Below, in pieces: positions 11,416-22,250 of a DNA stretch of 64,000 nucleotides. Position 1 is the stretch's first letter; every line of letters starts with the position of its first letter. The notes under the pieces were generated by a model. It did no database searches, was not told where the DNA came from, and worked only from the letters and a program-made list of their open reading frames with translations. Origin of the DNA: an uncultured Pelagibacteraceae bacterium. Its GTDB lineage: Bacteria > Pseudomonadota > Alphaproteobacteria > Pelagibacterales > Pelagibacteraceae. A program made the position numbers and the translations under genes. The stretch covers positions 90,536-154,535 of the forward strand of contig CACBFA010000002.1 in NCBI GenBank assembly GCA_902538525.1, in the 5' to 3' direction.

Positions 11416-12701
11416 TGAAAAAGAAATACTTTATTAACGCAAATATTATTGATCCTCATAACAACATAAGTGAGATGGGAGGATTAATAATAGGTGAAGA
11501 TGGAAAAATTGAAGGTGTTGGAAAAAAGGTGAATAAAAACAACATTCCTAGTAGAGAAAAAGTTATTGATTTAAAAGAGAATTATATTTTCCCAGGTATA
11601 GTTGATATGAGAGTATTTGTGGGTGAACCAGGTTATGAATATAAAGAAAATTTCAGAACTTTGAGCAATGCTGCATTATCCGGGGGAGTAACCTCAGTTG
11701 TAACAATGCCTAATACTGATCCAATAATCGACAACGTTTCAATAGTAGATTTTTTAAAAAGACGAGGCAGAGATAAATCAAAAATAAATATATTTCCCAC
11801 AGCATCTCTAACGAAGGGTACTGAAGGTACAAATATGACAGAGTTTGGTCTTCTGCAAAGTAAAGGGATAATAGCATTTACAGATGGAATTAGAACAATT
11901 CAGAATACAAGAGTTATGTCCAGAATAATGAATTCAGCAAAAGATTTAGGATCTTTAATAATGCAACATGCGGAAGATCAAGAATTAGCTGAAAATGGCA
12001 TGATAAATGATGGAATAATTTCGACAAAACTTGGTTTGCAAGGTATCCCAGAAATAGCTGAACTAATAATTATAGAGAGAGATTTAACATTATTAGAAGA
12101 ATATAATTGTCGTTATCACATTTCTCAGATTTCATCAGGAAAAGCAGTTGAAATTATCAGAGATAGAAAAGATAAAGTAAGATTTTCCTGTGGGGTATCA
12201 ATAAATAATTTATCTTTAAATGAAAATGATATTGGTGACTTTAGAACTTTTTTAAAATTGTCTCCGCCACTCAGGACTGAAGACGACAGATTAAGTTTAG
12301 TGCAAGGATTAAATGATGGTACAATCGATGTAATAGTTTCAGATCACAAACCTGAAGATGAAGAGCAAAAAAGATTAACATTTGCTCAAGCCGCAACAGG
12401 GGCAACTGGTATTGAAACGTTATTATCTTTGTCATTAGAATTATATCACAATGGATCTGTAAAACTTGAAAAAATTATTGCTGCATTAACCTCCAATCCA
12501 TCAAAAATTTTGAAAATTAATAAAGGTAATTTATCTGTAGGTAATGATGCAGATTTCTGTATTGTGGATATAAATAAACCTTGGATAGTAAAGCAAGAAA
12601 ATTTGGTTTCTAAATCAAAAAATACGTCAATTGAAAATAAGAGATTACAAGGAAAAGTAACCAATACATTCGTAAAAGGACAAGAGCTTTACAATATTTA
12701 A
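11412..12701 (+). CDS. pyrC: Dihydroorotase-like protein, amidohydrolase fold (possibly catalytically inactive)
   Basis: 429 aa, overlaps pyrB by 4 bp; [20 protein letters not shown] aligns to the dihydroorotase DxHxHxREPG motif but with R/F in place of the His pair. Confidence 0.85.
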   Translation: MMKKKYFINANIIDPHNNISEMGGLIIGEDGKIEGVGKKVNKNNIPSREKVIDLKENYIFPGIVDMRVFVGEPGYEYKENFRTLSNAALSGGVTSVVTMPNTDPIIDNVSIVDFLKRRGRDKSKINIFPTASLTKGTEGTNMTEFGLLQSKGIIAFTDGIRTIQNTRVMSRIMNSAKDLGSLIMQHAEDQELAENGMINDGIISTKLGLQGIPEIAELIIIERDLTLLEEYNCRYHISQISSGKAVEIIRDRKDKVRFSCGVSINNLSLNENDIGDFRTFLKLSPPLRTEDDRLSLVQGLNDGTIDVIVSDHKPEDEEQKRLTFAQAATGATGIETLLSLSLELYHNGSVKLEKIIAALTSNPSKILKINKGNLSVGNDADFCIVDINKPWIVKQENLVSKSKNTSIENKRLQGKVTNTFVKGQELYNI

Positions 12702-13274
12702 ATGGAAATATTTATTTTATCACTTTTATCATATTTATTAGGTTCTATTCCTTTTGGTTTTTTATTAACAAAAATTTTTTTAAAAAAAGACATAAGAGAA
12801 ACAGGATCGGGTAATATAGGCGCCACCAATGTATTAAGAACTGGCAATAAATTTTTAGGTTACTCAACTTTATTACTAGACATTTTAAAAGCGGTTTTGC
12901 CAATAATTTATGTTAAGTTAAATTATCCAGAATTTATTTACATTTGTTCATTATCTGTTTTTTTAGGACATGTTTTTCCAATATGGTTAAAATTTAAAGG
13001 TGGTAAGGGTGTTGCAACATATGTTGGAATGTTGATTATTTTAAATTATTTTTTGGGTATTGTTTTTGGTATTGTTTGGGTAATTACATATTTAATTTCT
13101 AAATACTCATCATTAGGATCAATTCTTGGATCATTAAGTGTTCCTATTTTTATATTTTTTTATAGTAATGATAACATTATGTTTTACTTCATAATGTTTA
13201 TTTTAATTTTTTACACTCATAGAGAAAACGTTAAACGCTTGATAAATAAAGAAGAAACTAAGACAAAAATTTAA
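12702..13274 (+). CDS. plsY: Glycerol-3-phosphate acyltransferase PlsY
   Basis: YLLGSIPFGFLLTK, GSGNIGATNVLR, FKGGKGVAT motifs. Confidence 0.95.
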   Translation: MEIFILSLLSYLLGSIPFGFLLTKIFLKKDIRETGSGNIGATNVLRTGNKFLGYSTLLLDILKAVLPIIYVKLNYPEFIYICSLSVFLGHVFPIWLKFKGGKGVATYVGMLIILNYFLGIVFGIVWVITYLISKYSSLGSILGSLSVPIFIFFYSNDNIMFYFIMFILIFYTHRENVKRLINKEETKTKI

Positions 13275-13278
13275 TAAT

Positions 13279-13306
13279 TTGACAGTTTAACTGTTTTAAG
13301 TACGTT
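13279..13306 (+). promoter_or_regulatory. Candidate promoter for topA with short or no leader
   Basis: TTGACA (13279-13284), 16 bp, TACGTT (13301-13306); topA ATG at 13315. Confidence 0.35.
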
Positions 13307-13314
13307 CTCTAAAT

Positions 13315-15882
13315 ATGAATCTAGTAATTGTTGAAAGTCCAGCAAAAGCAAAAACAATTAATAAATATTTAGGATCAGATTATACAGTTCTTGCAAGCTA
13401 TGGACATATAAGAGATCTGCCTTCGAAAAATGGTTCTGTTGATCCTGAAAATGATTTTAAAATGATTTGGGAAGTAGATAGTTTTTCAAAAAAATATTTA
13501 AAAGAAATTACAGATAGTGCTAAAGATTCAAAAAAAATTATTCTAGCTACTGACCCTGACCGAGAAGGTGAAGCAATAGCTTGGCATGTAAAAGAGTTTC
13601 TTGAAGAAAAAAAATTATTAAAAGATAAAGAAGTTGAAAGAGTTGTTTTCAACGAAATAACAAAAAAAGCAGTTACAAATGGAATAGATAATCCAAGAAA
13701 AATAGAGCCACATTTAGTTGATGCTTATATGGCAAGAAGAGCTCTAGATTATCTAGTAGGTTTTAATATCTCCCCCATTCTATGGACAAAATTACCAGGT
13801 TCTAAATCTGCTGGTCGAGTTCAGTCTGTAGCTCTAAGACTTTTAACCGAAAGAGAACAGGAAATAGAAGTTTTTCAACCTAAAGAATTTTGGACTTTAA
13901 ATATAATTTTTAAAAATAACAAAAATGAAAAAATAAATACAACTATTTCACAATTAGATGGAAATAAGGTTGAGAAATTTTCATTTAAAAACAAACAAGA
14001 TATTAACGACGCTTTATCAAAAATAAAAAATAAAAAATATAATATAACAGATATAAGTTCAAAAACTTATAACAGAAATCCATCAGGACCTTTTACTACA
14101 TCGACATTACAACAAACAGCATCGAGTAAACTTGGTTTTGGAGCATCAAGGACAATGCAAATTGCTCAAAGACTATATCAAGGAATTGATATTGAAGGTG
14201 AAACCGTAGGATTAATTACTTATATGAGAACAGATGGAACTAATATTTCAAAAGATGCGATAACATCTTTCAGAGATTTTATAATGCAGAATTATGGTGA
14301 TAAATATTTACCTGAACAACCTCTAAATTATAGTGGCAAAAAAGCAAAGAATGCTCAAGAAGCTCACGAAGCTATACGTCCAACAGAAATAATTCGAAAA
14401 CCAGAAGATATGAAAAAATACTTAAGTACTGATCAATATAAACTTTATAATTTAATATGGTCTAGATCTTTATCATCACAAATGCAGTCAGCCAAATTTG
14501 ATAGAAAAACTATTACCATCAACTCAGATGATGATAAAAATATATTCAAAGCTAGTGGTTCAACATTAAAATTTGATGGTTTCCTTAAACTATATAAGAT
14601 CGATGAAAATGATGATGACAATGAAAATATTTTGCCAGATGTTGAAAAAGGTGATGTAATTTTTGAAGATCATATTGATGAACAGCACTATACACAACCA
14701 CCACCTAGATATTCAGAGGCAAGTCTAGTTAAAAAATTAGAGGAGCTAGGAATTGGAAGACCATCTACTTATGCAAGTATTATTTCAGTAATAGCTAATA
14801 GAGGTTATGCTGACATAAATAATAAAAGATTTTTCCCAACTGATAGAGGGAAATTACTTTCTGCGTTTTTAGAAAAATTATTTACCAAATATGTTGATTA
14901 TGATTTTACTGCAAAATTAGAAGATCAATTAGATGATATAACTTCAGGTAAAGAAAATTGGATAAAAGTTTTAGAGAATTTTTGGAAAGACTTTAATTCT
15001 AATGTTTCAGGTGTGAAAGAAAAAAGAACCAGAGAAGTATTAGACCTATTAAATGAAAGTCTTGGATCACTAATATTTGAGGTCGATAAGGATGGAAATA
15101 TTGATAGAAAATGCAAGCTTTGTGAATCTGGGCAATTAAGTTTAAAAAATAGTTTTAGAGGTGGTGCTTTTATTGGGTGTTCAAATTATCCAGACTGCAA
15201 ATTTACAAGACCACTATCAAAATCTAAAGCAGCACAACAATTGACACTAGCAGAACCTAAATTCATTGGAAAAAATGATAAAGGTAAAGATATTTATCTT
15301 AAAAATGGAAGATTTGGCCCATATTTGCAATTTGAAAAAGAAGTCATAGAGGAAGATGAAAAAACTAAAAAGAAAAAAAGAAAATTAAAGAAAGAAGAAA
15401 ATAATTTAAAAAATGTTTCTATCCCTAAAGGAATTGAGATTGAAAATCTTGATTTAGAAAAGGCAAAATACTTATGCTCATTACCATTAAGTTTAGGTAA
15501 AAATCCTGAAAATGATAAGGATATTACTGTGAATGTTGGAAGATTTGGTCCTTACCTTAAATGTGAAAATAAATCTGCTAGGCTAGAAAATGTGGACGAA
15601 TTATTCACAATTGGATTAAATAGAGCTGTTACATTAATTGCTGAAGCTAAACCAGGAAGAATTTCATCATCTATGATAAAAGATTTAGGAGAGCACCCTG
15701 AAGATAAAAAGCCAGTTAGAGTCATGAAAGGTCAGTATGGACCTTACATTAAATACAAATCTTTAAACGCGACTATACCTGAAGAAAAAGATCCTGTTGA
15801 ATTAACTATGGAAGAAGCATTAATTTTAATTGAGAAAAGAAAAGAATACGATAGAAATAAAAAGAAAAAGAAAGGCAAATAA
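13315..15882 (+). CDS. topA: DNA topoisomerase I
   Basis: MNLVIVESPAKAKTINKYLG, DPDREGEAIAWH, GLITYMRTDG motifs, C-terminal zinc and TopA repeats. Confidence 0.97.
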   Translation: MNLVIVESPAKAKTINKYLGSDYTVLASYGHIRDLPSKNGSVDPENDFKMIWEVDSFSKKYLKEITDSAKDSKKIILATDPDREGEAIAWHVKEFLEEKKLLKDKEVERVVFNEITKKAVTNGIDNPRKIEPHLVDAYMARRALDYLVGFNISPILWTKLPGSKSAGRVQSVALRLLTEREQEIEVFQPKEFWTLNIIFKNNKNEKINTTISQLDGNKVEKFSFKNKQDINDALSKIKNKKYNITDISSKTYNRNPSGPFTTSTLQQTASSKLGFGASRTMQIAQRLYQGIDIEGETVGLITYMRTDGTNISKDAITSFRDFIMQNYGDKYLPEQPLNYSGKKAKNAQEAHEAIRPTEIIRKPEDMKKYLSTDQYKLYNLIWSRSLSSQMQSAKFDRKTITINSDDDKNIFKASGSTLKFDGFLKLYKIDENDDDNENILPDVEKGDVIFEDHIDEQHYTQPPPRYSEASLVKKLEELGIGRPSTYASIISVIANRGYADINNKRFFPTDRGKLLSAFLEKLFTKYVDYDFTAKLEDQLDDITSGKENWIKVLENFWKDFNSNVSGVKEKRTREVLDLLNESLGSLIFEVDKDGNIDRKCKLCESGQLSLKNSFRGGAFIGCSNYPDCKFTRPLSKSKAAQQLTLAEPKFIGKNDKGKDIYLKNGRFGPYLQFEKEVIEEDEKTKKKKRKLKKEENNLKNVSIPKGIEIENLDLEKAKYLCSLPLSLGKNPENDKDITVNVGRFGPYLKCENKSARLENVDELFTIGLNRAVTLIAEAKPGRISSSMIKDLGEHPEDKKPVRVMKGQYGPYIKYKSLNATIPEEKDPVELTMEEALILIEKRKEYDRNKKKKKGK

Positions 15883-16343
15883 TGTCAGCAGATGAAAATT
15901 TAAAGAATTTAAATATCAAATTACCAAAAGCTAATGATCCTGTTGGATCATATGCTGCTACAAGAATATCTGGAAATTTACTATACATATCTGGTCAAAT
16001 ATCAATTGATGAGAATGGAAAATTAATTAAGGGAAAGCTTGGAAAAGACTATAATACCGAACAAGGTTATGAGGCAGCTAAAAGATGTGCATTAAGCATA
16101 ATATCTCAAGCAAAAAAATCATGTGGTGATGATTTATCCAAAATTAAATCATGTTTGAAACTTACTGGATATGTTAATTCTACTGATGATTTTACTGAGC
16201 AGCCAAAAGTCATAAATGGAGCCTCAGATCTAATAAAAAGTGTATTTGATGAAGCTGGCTCACACGCAAGAGCTGCTGTCAGCACTAATAGCCTTCCATT
16301 GGGTGTTGCAGTTGAAGTTGATGCAATATTTGATCTTAATTAA
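15882..16343 (+). CDS. RidA family protein
   Basis: LYISGQISIDENGKL...HARAAVSTNSLPLGVAVEVDAIF. Confidence 0.88.
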   Translation: MSADENLKNLNIKLPKANDPVGSYAATRISGNLLYISGQISIDENGKLIKGKLGKDYNTEQGYEAAKRCALSIISQAKKSCGDDLSKIKSCLKLTGYVNSTDDFTEQPKVINGASDLIKSVFDEAGSHARAAVSTNSLPLGVAVEVDAIFDLN

Positions 16344-17633
16344 TTATCTACCAATACTAAAATAATTTATTTTATTTTTTTTCATTTCAGAAGTTGAGTA
16401 AAGACTTCTCATATCAAAAACTTTAAAATTTCTTTTTTTTGTAATTTTTTTAAAGTTTAGTTGCTTAAATTCATTCCATTCTGTATGGATAATTATTAAA
16501 TCTGCGCTTTTACAAGCATCTTTTATATTTTCAAAAAAATTTATGTTTTTGGATTGAAATTCTTTTTTTTTTCCAGTTGGTTCGTAATAATTTATATGTG
16601 CACCCTTCCTTATCAAAGATGGTATCATTTTTAATGAAGAGGACTCTCTCATGTCATCTGTACCTGGTTTAAAGGTAACACCCAAAAATGTAATATTTTT
16701 ATTTTTAATTTTGTTATTCATTATTTTGCTAATTTTATTTAATAATAAATTAGTTCTTTTATCATTTGAATTAATTACTGATTTTACAACTGAAAGATTT
16801 GTATTAAACATTCTACCAGTTGAAACGAGTGCCCTTGTATCCTTTGGAAAACATGATCCACCATAAGCTGGGCCGGCACGTAGAAATCTACTTCCAATTC
16901 TTTCATCTAAACCCATGCCTATCGCGACTTCTTTTACATCTATGTTTGATTTTTCACATAAATTAGCTATTTCATTAATAAATGTTATTTTAGTTGCTAA
17001 AAAAGCGTTTGATGCATATTTAATTAATTCAGCTGACCTTCTAGAAGTATGAAAATATCTTCCACCCTTTTTAATTAAAGGAAGATATAATTTTTTCATA
17101 ATTTTATTTGCTTTGTTGCTGCTGGTACCTATTACTACTCTATCTGGAAATTGGAAATCTCTAATAGCCTCACCTTCTCTTAAAAATTCAGGGTTTGACA
17201 CAACATCAAATTTATTTTTATTTTTATTTGATTTTAAGATTTTAGTAATTTTATCACCAGTGGTAACTGGTACTGTAGATTTAGTGACAATTATTTTATA
17301 CTTATTAAGATTAGATTTTATAGTTTTAATAACATTAAATACATATTTTAAGTCAGCTTTATTATTTTTTGTAGGAGTTCCAACGCAAATAAAAATAACA
17401 TCTGATTTTTTTATTGAGCTAGAAATATCTGTTGAAAAAAAAAGTCTCTTTTTTTTTAAATTTCTTACAACCAATTCTTGTAGACCAGGTTCATAAATTG
17501 GAATTATTCCTTTATTTAATTTTTCTATAATTTCTTTATTAATATCAACACAAGTAACTGTATTACCTAAATCTGAGAAACAGGCACCACTCACCAATCC
17601 AACATAACCAGATCCTATCATGCAAATTTTCAT
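16344..17633 (-). CDS. ugd: UDP-glucose 6-dehydrogenase
   Basis: MKICMIGSGYVGLVSGACFSDLG, AGPAYGGSCFPKDTRAL. Confidence 0.94.
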   Translation of the reverse strand: MKICMIGSGYVGLVSGACFSDLGNTVTCVDINKEIIEKLNKGIIPIYEPGLQELVVRNLKKKRLFFSTDISSSIKKSDVIFICVGTPTKNNKADLKYVFNVIKTIKSNLNKYKIIVTKSTVPVTTGDKITKILKSNKNKNKFDVVSNPEFLREGEAIRDFQFPDRVVIGTSSNKANKIMKKLYLPLIKKGGRYFHTSRRSAELIKYASNAFLATKITFINEIANLCEKSNIDVKEVAIGMGLDERIGSRFLRAGPAYGGSCFPKDTRALVSTGRMFNTNLSVVKSVINSNDKRTNLLLNKISKIMNNKIKNKNITFLGVTFKPGTDDMRESSSLKMIPSLIRKGAHINYYEPTGKKKEFQSKNINFFENIKDACKSADLIIIHTEWNEFKQLNFKKITKKRNFKVFDMRSLYSTSEMKKNKINYFSIGR

Positions 17634-18445
17634 AATTTAAAAATCTCAATCCCTGATTTAATAAAACCATTCATAGAGCCACAATCTAAATATTTGCCCT
17701 TAAATTTATGGCCAATAAATAAATTTTGATCTAATATCATTCTTCTTATTGCATCTGTAATATGTATTTCACCATCTTTACCTTTTGCTTGATTTTTTAA
17801 ATAAGTAAAAATTTTTTTGGACAATATATATCTACCTATAACAGCATTATTAGAAGGAGCATTTAGTAGATCTGGTTTTTCAATAACATCAGATATTTTA
17901 AAGTTAAATTTATCAAGTTTTTTATCTACAGAATAAATGCCCCAACGATTAACAGTATTTTTATTAACATTCATACTTGCCATAACAGAACAATTATATT
18001 TTTTATGAGCTTTGATCATTGCTTTTGAACAGTTTGTTTTCATTATTAAATCATCAGCGAATAACATTAAAAAATATTTACTTTTTATATATTTCTTTGC
18101 TTTAAGTACTGCATCTCCAGTACCCATTGGTTTATTTTGGTAAACAAATTTAATTTTTTTTTTAAAGAAAAGAATTTTTTTATATTCTTTAATTATTCTT
18201 GGATCATTCTTTTTTTTTATTATTGAACGGTAAAAACTATCATTATTAAAATATTTTTTTATTATTTCTTTTTTTTTAGAAATGACAAAAATAATTTCAT
18301 TTACTCCAGCATTTATGCATTCATCTAGAATATACTCAATTCCTGGTTTACCATTCATAGGGAGCAATTCTTTTGGAAAAACACTTGTCAAAGGTAACAA
18401 ACGTGTACCTAATCCAGCAAGAGGAATTATAGCTTGTTTAATCAT
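17630..18445 (-). CDS. galU: UTP-glucose-1-phosphate uridylyltransferase
   Basis: AIIPLAGLGTRLLPLTSVFPKELLPM signature. Confidence 0.93.
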   Translation of the reverse strand: MIKQAIIPLAGLGTRLLPLTSVFPKELLPMNGKPGIEYILDECINAGVNEIIFVISKKKEIIKKYFNNDSFYRSIIKKKNDPRIIKEYKKILFFKKKIKFVYQNKPMGTGDAVLKAKKYIKSKYFLMLFADDLIMKTNCSKAMIKAHKKYNCSVMASMNVNKNTVNRWGIYSVDKKLDKFNFKISDVIEKPDLLNAPSNNAVIGRYILSKKIFTYLKNQAKGKDGEIHITDAIRRMILDQNLFIGHKFKGKYLDCGSMNGFIKSGIEIFKL

Positions 18446-18479
18446 TAAGATGTTTTACTTATAATCATATTTATTAAAA

Positions 18480-19283
18480 ATGAAAATTTTAAAAAACGTT
18501 TTTGAACTAAATAAGGCAGTAAAAAATTTCAAAAATGTTGGATTTGTGCCTACAATGGGGGGAATTCATAAAGGCCACGTATCTTTAATAAAAATTTCAC
18601 AAAAAAATAACAAAGAAACATTAGTAAGTATTTTTGTCAATCCAACACAATTTAATCAAAAAAAAGATTTTAAGAATTATCCTAGGAACATAAGAAAAGA
18701 TATTTCAATATTAAAAAAACTCAAAGTAAATTATTTGTTCTTACCTGAGGTCAATGAAATATATAAAAATAGAATGAAAAATTTTAAACTTAATAAATCT
18801 GATAAAATTTTATGTGCTAAATATAGAAAAGGTCATTTTGAGGGTGTATTAAATGTAATGAATAGATTGTTATCTATTATTAAATCTAAGCATGTTTATA
18901 TGGGTGAAAAAGATTTTCAACAATACATGTTAATTAAAAGAATATTAGGTAAAAAATATAAAATAAATATTGTTGGTTGCCCTACAATTCGAGAAAATAA
19001 TAAAATTGCTTTATCCACAAGAAACAAATTGTTAAATAAATTATCTTTAAAAAAAGCATCAAAAATAGCAATCGATTTGGATAAGATTAAAAGGCTGTCA
19101 CAAACTAATAAATTTGTAGATTTATCAAAATCCAAATATGAGCTTGAAAACAAATTTAAAATTAAAATTGATTATCTTGAATTTAGAGATGAGAAAAAAA
19201 TGAAATTAGATAATTTTAAATCTAAATATAGACTATTTATTGCCTATCATATTAATGGAGTAAGATTGATTGATAATTTTTGA
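18480..19283 (+). CDS. panC: Pantoate-beta-alanine ligase
   Basis: VGFVPTMGGIHKGHVSLI, SIFVNPTQF, GEKDFQQ motifs. Confidence 0.93.
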   Translation: MKILKNVFELNKAVKNFKNVGFVPTMGGIHKGHVSLIKISQKNNKETLVSIFVNPTQFNQKKDFKNYPRNIRKDISILKKLKVNYLFLPEVNEIYKNRMKNFKLNKSDKILCAKYRKGHFEGVLNVMNRLLSIIKSKHVYMGEKDFQQYMLIKRILGKKYKINIVGCPTIRENNKIALSTRNKLLNKLSLKKASKIAIDLDKIKRLSQTNKFVDLSKSKYELENKFKIKIDYLEFRDEKKMKLDNFKSKYRLFIAYHINGVRLIDNF

Positions 19284-20657
19284 TTATAAAAAATAAGCTC
19301 CTACGCCTAAAAAGGATACAAATCCAATAACATCTGTTATTGTTGTAACAAATACACTTGAAGAAATTGCAGGATCAATTTTCATTTTATTTAATGTTAC
19401 AGGAACTAAAATACCAAAGAGACCAGCGACAATCATAGTCAAAATCATTGAAATTGAAATTATTAGAGAAAGCTGAATATCATTAAACCATAGTTGAACT
19501 ATCAAAGAACTTATAACTGCAAAAATAACTCCATTTAAAATTCCAATATTAAATTCTTTAATAATATTATTCGTAAAATTATTTTTTGTTAAATCCTGTG
19601 TTGCTAAAGATCTTACTGTGACAGCTAAGGTTTGCATTCCAGCGTTACCACCCATTGATGCTACAATTGGCATTAAAAAAGCTAATACTACCATTTGCTC
19701 AATAGTAGCACCAAATAGACTAATACAATATGTTGCTAGAAAAGCAGTAAATAAGTTTAATAACAACCAATTAAATCTTCTTTTTGTTTTTGTTATTACT
19801 CCATCTGTTATTTCTTCATCACCTACCCCAGCTAATCTAAGTACGTCCTCTTCAGCTTCTTCTTTTAATACTGTTAGAACATCATCATAAGCTATCATCC
19901 CAACTAATTTTTCAGACTTATCAACTACAGCGGCTGAACTCAAATTATAATTTTCAAATAAATTACCGACTTCCTCTCTATCCATATCAACTGGTATTAA
20001 AGTTTGAGATTCAGCCATTATAGACATCATTTTTGTGTCTCTTGGAGTTCTTAATACTCTTGATGAAGGAACTGTGCCGATGGGTTTGAATTCTTGATCA
20101 ACTATAAATATTTCTAAAAATTCTTCAGGAAGTTCTTTATTCTCTCTTAGATAGTCTATCGTTTGTCCTACAGACCAATTACTTGGTATAGCAGTAAATT
20201 CACGCTGCATTAATCTAGCAGCAGAGTCTTCTGGATAACTTAAGCTTTCAAGTAATGCAAATCGGTCCTTTGGTGGTAATGAGCTAAGGATTGTATTTTT
20301 ATCTTTTTCATCTACATTTTCTAAAATCTTAATTGCATCATCTGACTCTAAATTTTTTAGTATATTTACTATTGAGTCAGATGATAAATAGGTAATCATC
20401 TCAGACTGAATTGACTCATTTAATTCAACAAAAACCTCAGGATCAACTTTGAAATTATTTAACTTTATTAAATTTTCTCTATCATTTTGACTTAAATGTT
20501 CAATTATATCAGCAGCATCCGCTGGATGCATAGCATTGAAGGAATTTGTAATAAATTCTGCATCATTTGAGGCAATTTTATCTGTGACAACTTTAATGAA
20601 TTCTTTATTAAATTCAAAATTAACTTTTTTATCTTTTATTTTTTTCACTATAGTCAT
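19284..20657 (-). CDS. mgtE: Magnesium transporter MgtE
   Basis: MgtE N-terminal domain, tandem CBS region, ...MGGNAGMQTLAVTVRSLA transmembrane motif. Confidence 0.95.
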   Translation of the reverse strand: MTIVKKIKDKKVNFEFNKEFIKVVTDKIASNDAEFITNSFNAMHPADAADIIEHLSQNDRENLIKLNNFKVDPEVFVELNESIQSEMITYLSSDSIVNILKNLESDDAIKILENVDEKDKNTILSSLPPKDRFALLESLSYPEDSAARLMQREFTAIPSNWSVGQTIDYLRENKELPEEFLEIFIVDQEFKPIGTVPSSRVLRTPRDTKMMSIMAESQTLIPVDMDREEVGNLFENYNLSSAAVVDKSEKLVGMIAYDDVLTVLKEEAEEDVLRLAGVGDEEITDGVITKTKRRFNWLLLNLFTAFLATYCISLFGATIEQMVVLAFLMPIVASMGGNAGMQTLAVTVRSLATQDLTKNNFTNNIIKEFNIGILNGVIFAVISSLIVQLWFNDIQLSLIISISMILTMIVAGLFGILVPVTLNKMKIDPAISSSVFVTTITDVIGFVSFLGVGAYFL

Positions 20658-20718
20658 AAAATTTACCTATAATTTAGTTGGCACTATTAATACAAAATAG
20701 AAATAATACAAATTTATA

Positions 20719-21342
20719 ATGACAATAGAGATCAAAAAGTCAGTAAAACCAATAAAATATAAATCTGCAATAGATATACTTGAAGATAGATTGGAGCAAA
20801 TCAAAGTAAATAAAAATAAAGAATTTATTTGGATACTTGAACATGAAGAGATTTATACTGGAGGAACAAGTTATAACGATAATGAAATTTTAGATAAATC
20901 CATAAACTTTATTAAAACGAATAGAGGAGGAAAAATAACATATCATGGTCCTGGTCAATTAGTTTTTTATTTTGTGATTGACTTGAACAAAAGAGGTAAG
21001 AATATAAAAAAAATTATAACTGCAATCGAAAAGACAATTATAGATACTTTAAAAAAATACGATATAAAATGTTTTGCTGACAGAAAAAATATTGGAATTT
21101 GGTTTAAGCAAAAATCTGGTAATATAGATAAAATTGCTGCAATAGGCATAAAAGTAAAGAAATGGATTGCTTATCACGGTTTTGCATTAAACATATCTAA
21201 TGATCTTAATGTATATAAGAAGATAGTTCCCTGTGGGATCAGAGATAGAGGAGTTTCAAATTTAAATAAGATTAAAAAACAAAATTATAAAAATATTGAG
21301 AATGATTTAATAAATAATTTTTTATCAAATATTAAAAATTAA
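20719..21342 (+). CDS. lipB: Octanoyltransferase (lipoyl(octanoyl) transferase)
   Basis: [21 protein letters not shown] and [14 protein letters not shown] motifs. Confidence 0.94.
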   Translation: MTIEIKKSVKPIKYKSAIDILEDRLEQIKVNKNKEFIWILEHEEIYTGGTSYNDNEILDKSINFIKTNRGGKITYHGPGQLVFYFVIDLNKRGKNIKKIITAIEKTIIDTLKKYDIKCFADRKNIGIWFKQKSGNIDKIAAIGIKVKKWIAYHGFALNISNDLNVYKKIVPCGIRDRGVSNLNKIKKQNYKNIENDLINNFLSNIKN

Positions 21343-22240
21343 GTCTTTTTGTTTTCAACATATTTCTAAAATAATTTGGAGGAGTAGCTCTAAATGTGTA
21401 TTTTTTCTCATTTATTTTAAATTTTATCTCATATGAATGTAACATTAAATTTTTATTATTCATTTTTGAATTACTTGTGGAATTATATTTTTTATCACCA
21501 ATAATTGAATTTCCTAAATTGAATAATTGTTTTCTTAATTGGTGTTTTCTTCCTGTAATTGGATTTAGTTGAATAAAAGTTGCATTATTATTCTTATCTA
21601 GTATTTCATATTTAGTTTCAGCTTTTTCAACAATTTTTTTTTTATTATCAAATCTTATTAAATCATCTTTTAACATCCCTTTGTCAGTTAAAATTAATTC
21701 ACCATTACATATTGCTAAATAAGTTTTGTAAACTTTTCTTAACCTAAAAAGTGAAGTAAGCAGTTGAGCTGTTTCTCTATTTTTGGCAATTATAAAAACA
21801 CCTGATGTATCCTTATCTAATCTGTGAACAGAAAATGGTTTATCATCTCTAAATAACTTACTTTTTGTAAATATATCAATTATATTTTTTTTTGATTTTG
21901 TACCACCCTGAACCGAAATTCCTGCTTGTTTATTTAAAACAACAAAATTGTCATTATTTTCAATAATTAAATCCTCATTTTCTTTTATAATTTCATTGCT
22001 TGGTATAAATTTTTCTTTTTTTTGCTTTATAATTTTTTTAAATTCAAAGTTATACAATTCAATTTTATCGTTAAATTGGATTTTTTTTGAACTTTTAATT
22101 TTTTTTTTATTTAACTTAATCCTTCCGTTTCTTAGGTTTTTTTCAATTAAACTTTGGGGAATTTGACCAAAATGATTTCTTAAATATCTATCAATACGCA
22201 TACCATTGAACGTCTTATCAACGTTTAATAGTTTTTTCAT
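21332..22240 (-). CDS. RluA-family pseudouridine synthase (RluC/RluD-like)
   Basis: S4-like N-terminus, [19 protein letters not shown] catalytic motif, GRKHQLRKQ. Confidence 0.9.
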   Translation of the reverse strand: MKKLLNVDKTFNGMRIDRYLRNHFGQIPQSLIEKNLRNGRIKLNKKKIKSSKKIQFNDKIELYNFEFKKIIKQKKEKFIPSNEIIKENEDLIIENNDNFVVLNKQAGISVQGGTKSKKNIIDIFTKSKLFRDDKPFSVHRLDKDTSGVFIIAKNRETAQLLTSLFRLRKVYKTYLAICNGELILTDKGMLKDDLIRFDNKKKIVEKAETKYEILDKNNNATFIQLNPITGRKHQLRKQLFNLGNSIIGDKKYNSTSNSKMNNKNLMLHSYEIKFKINEKKYTFRATPPNYFRNMLKTKRLNF

Positions 22241-22250
22241 TTATTTAAAT

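Noticed and set aside
17113-17496. 127-aa plus-strand ORF opposite ugd
   Set aside because: Antisense to a conserved dehydrogenase; no independent evidence.
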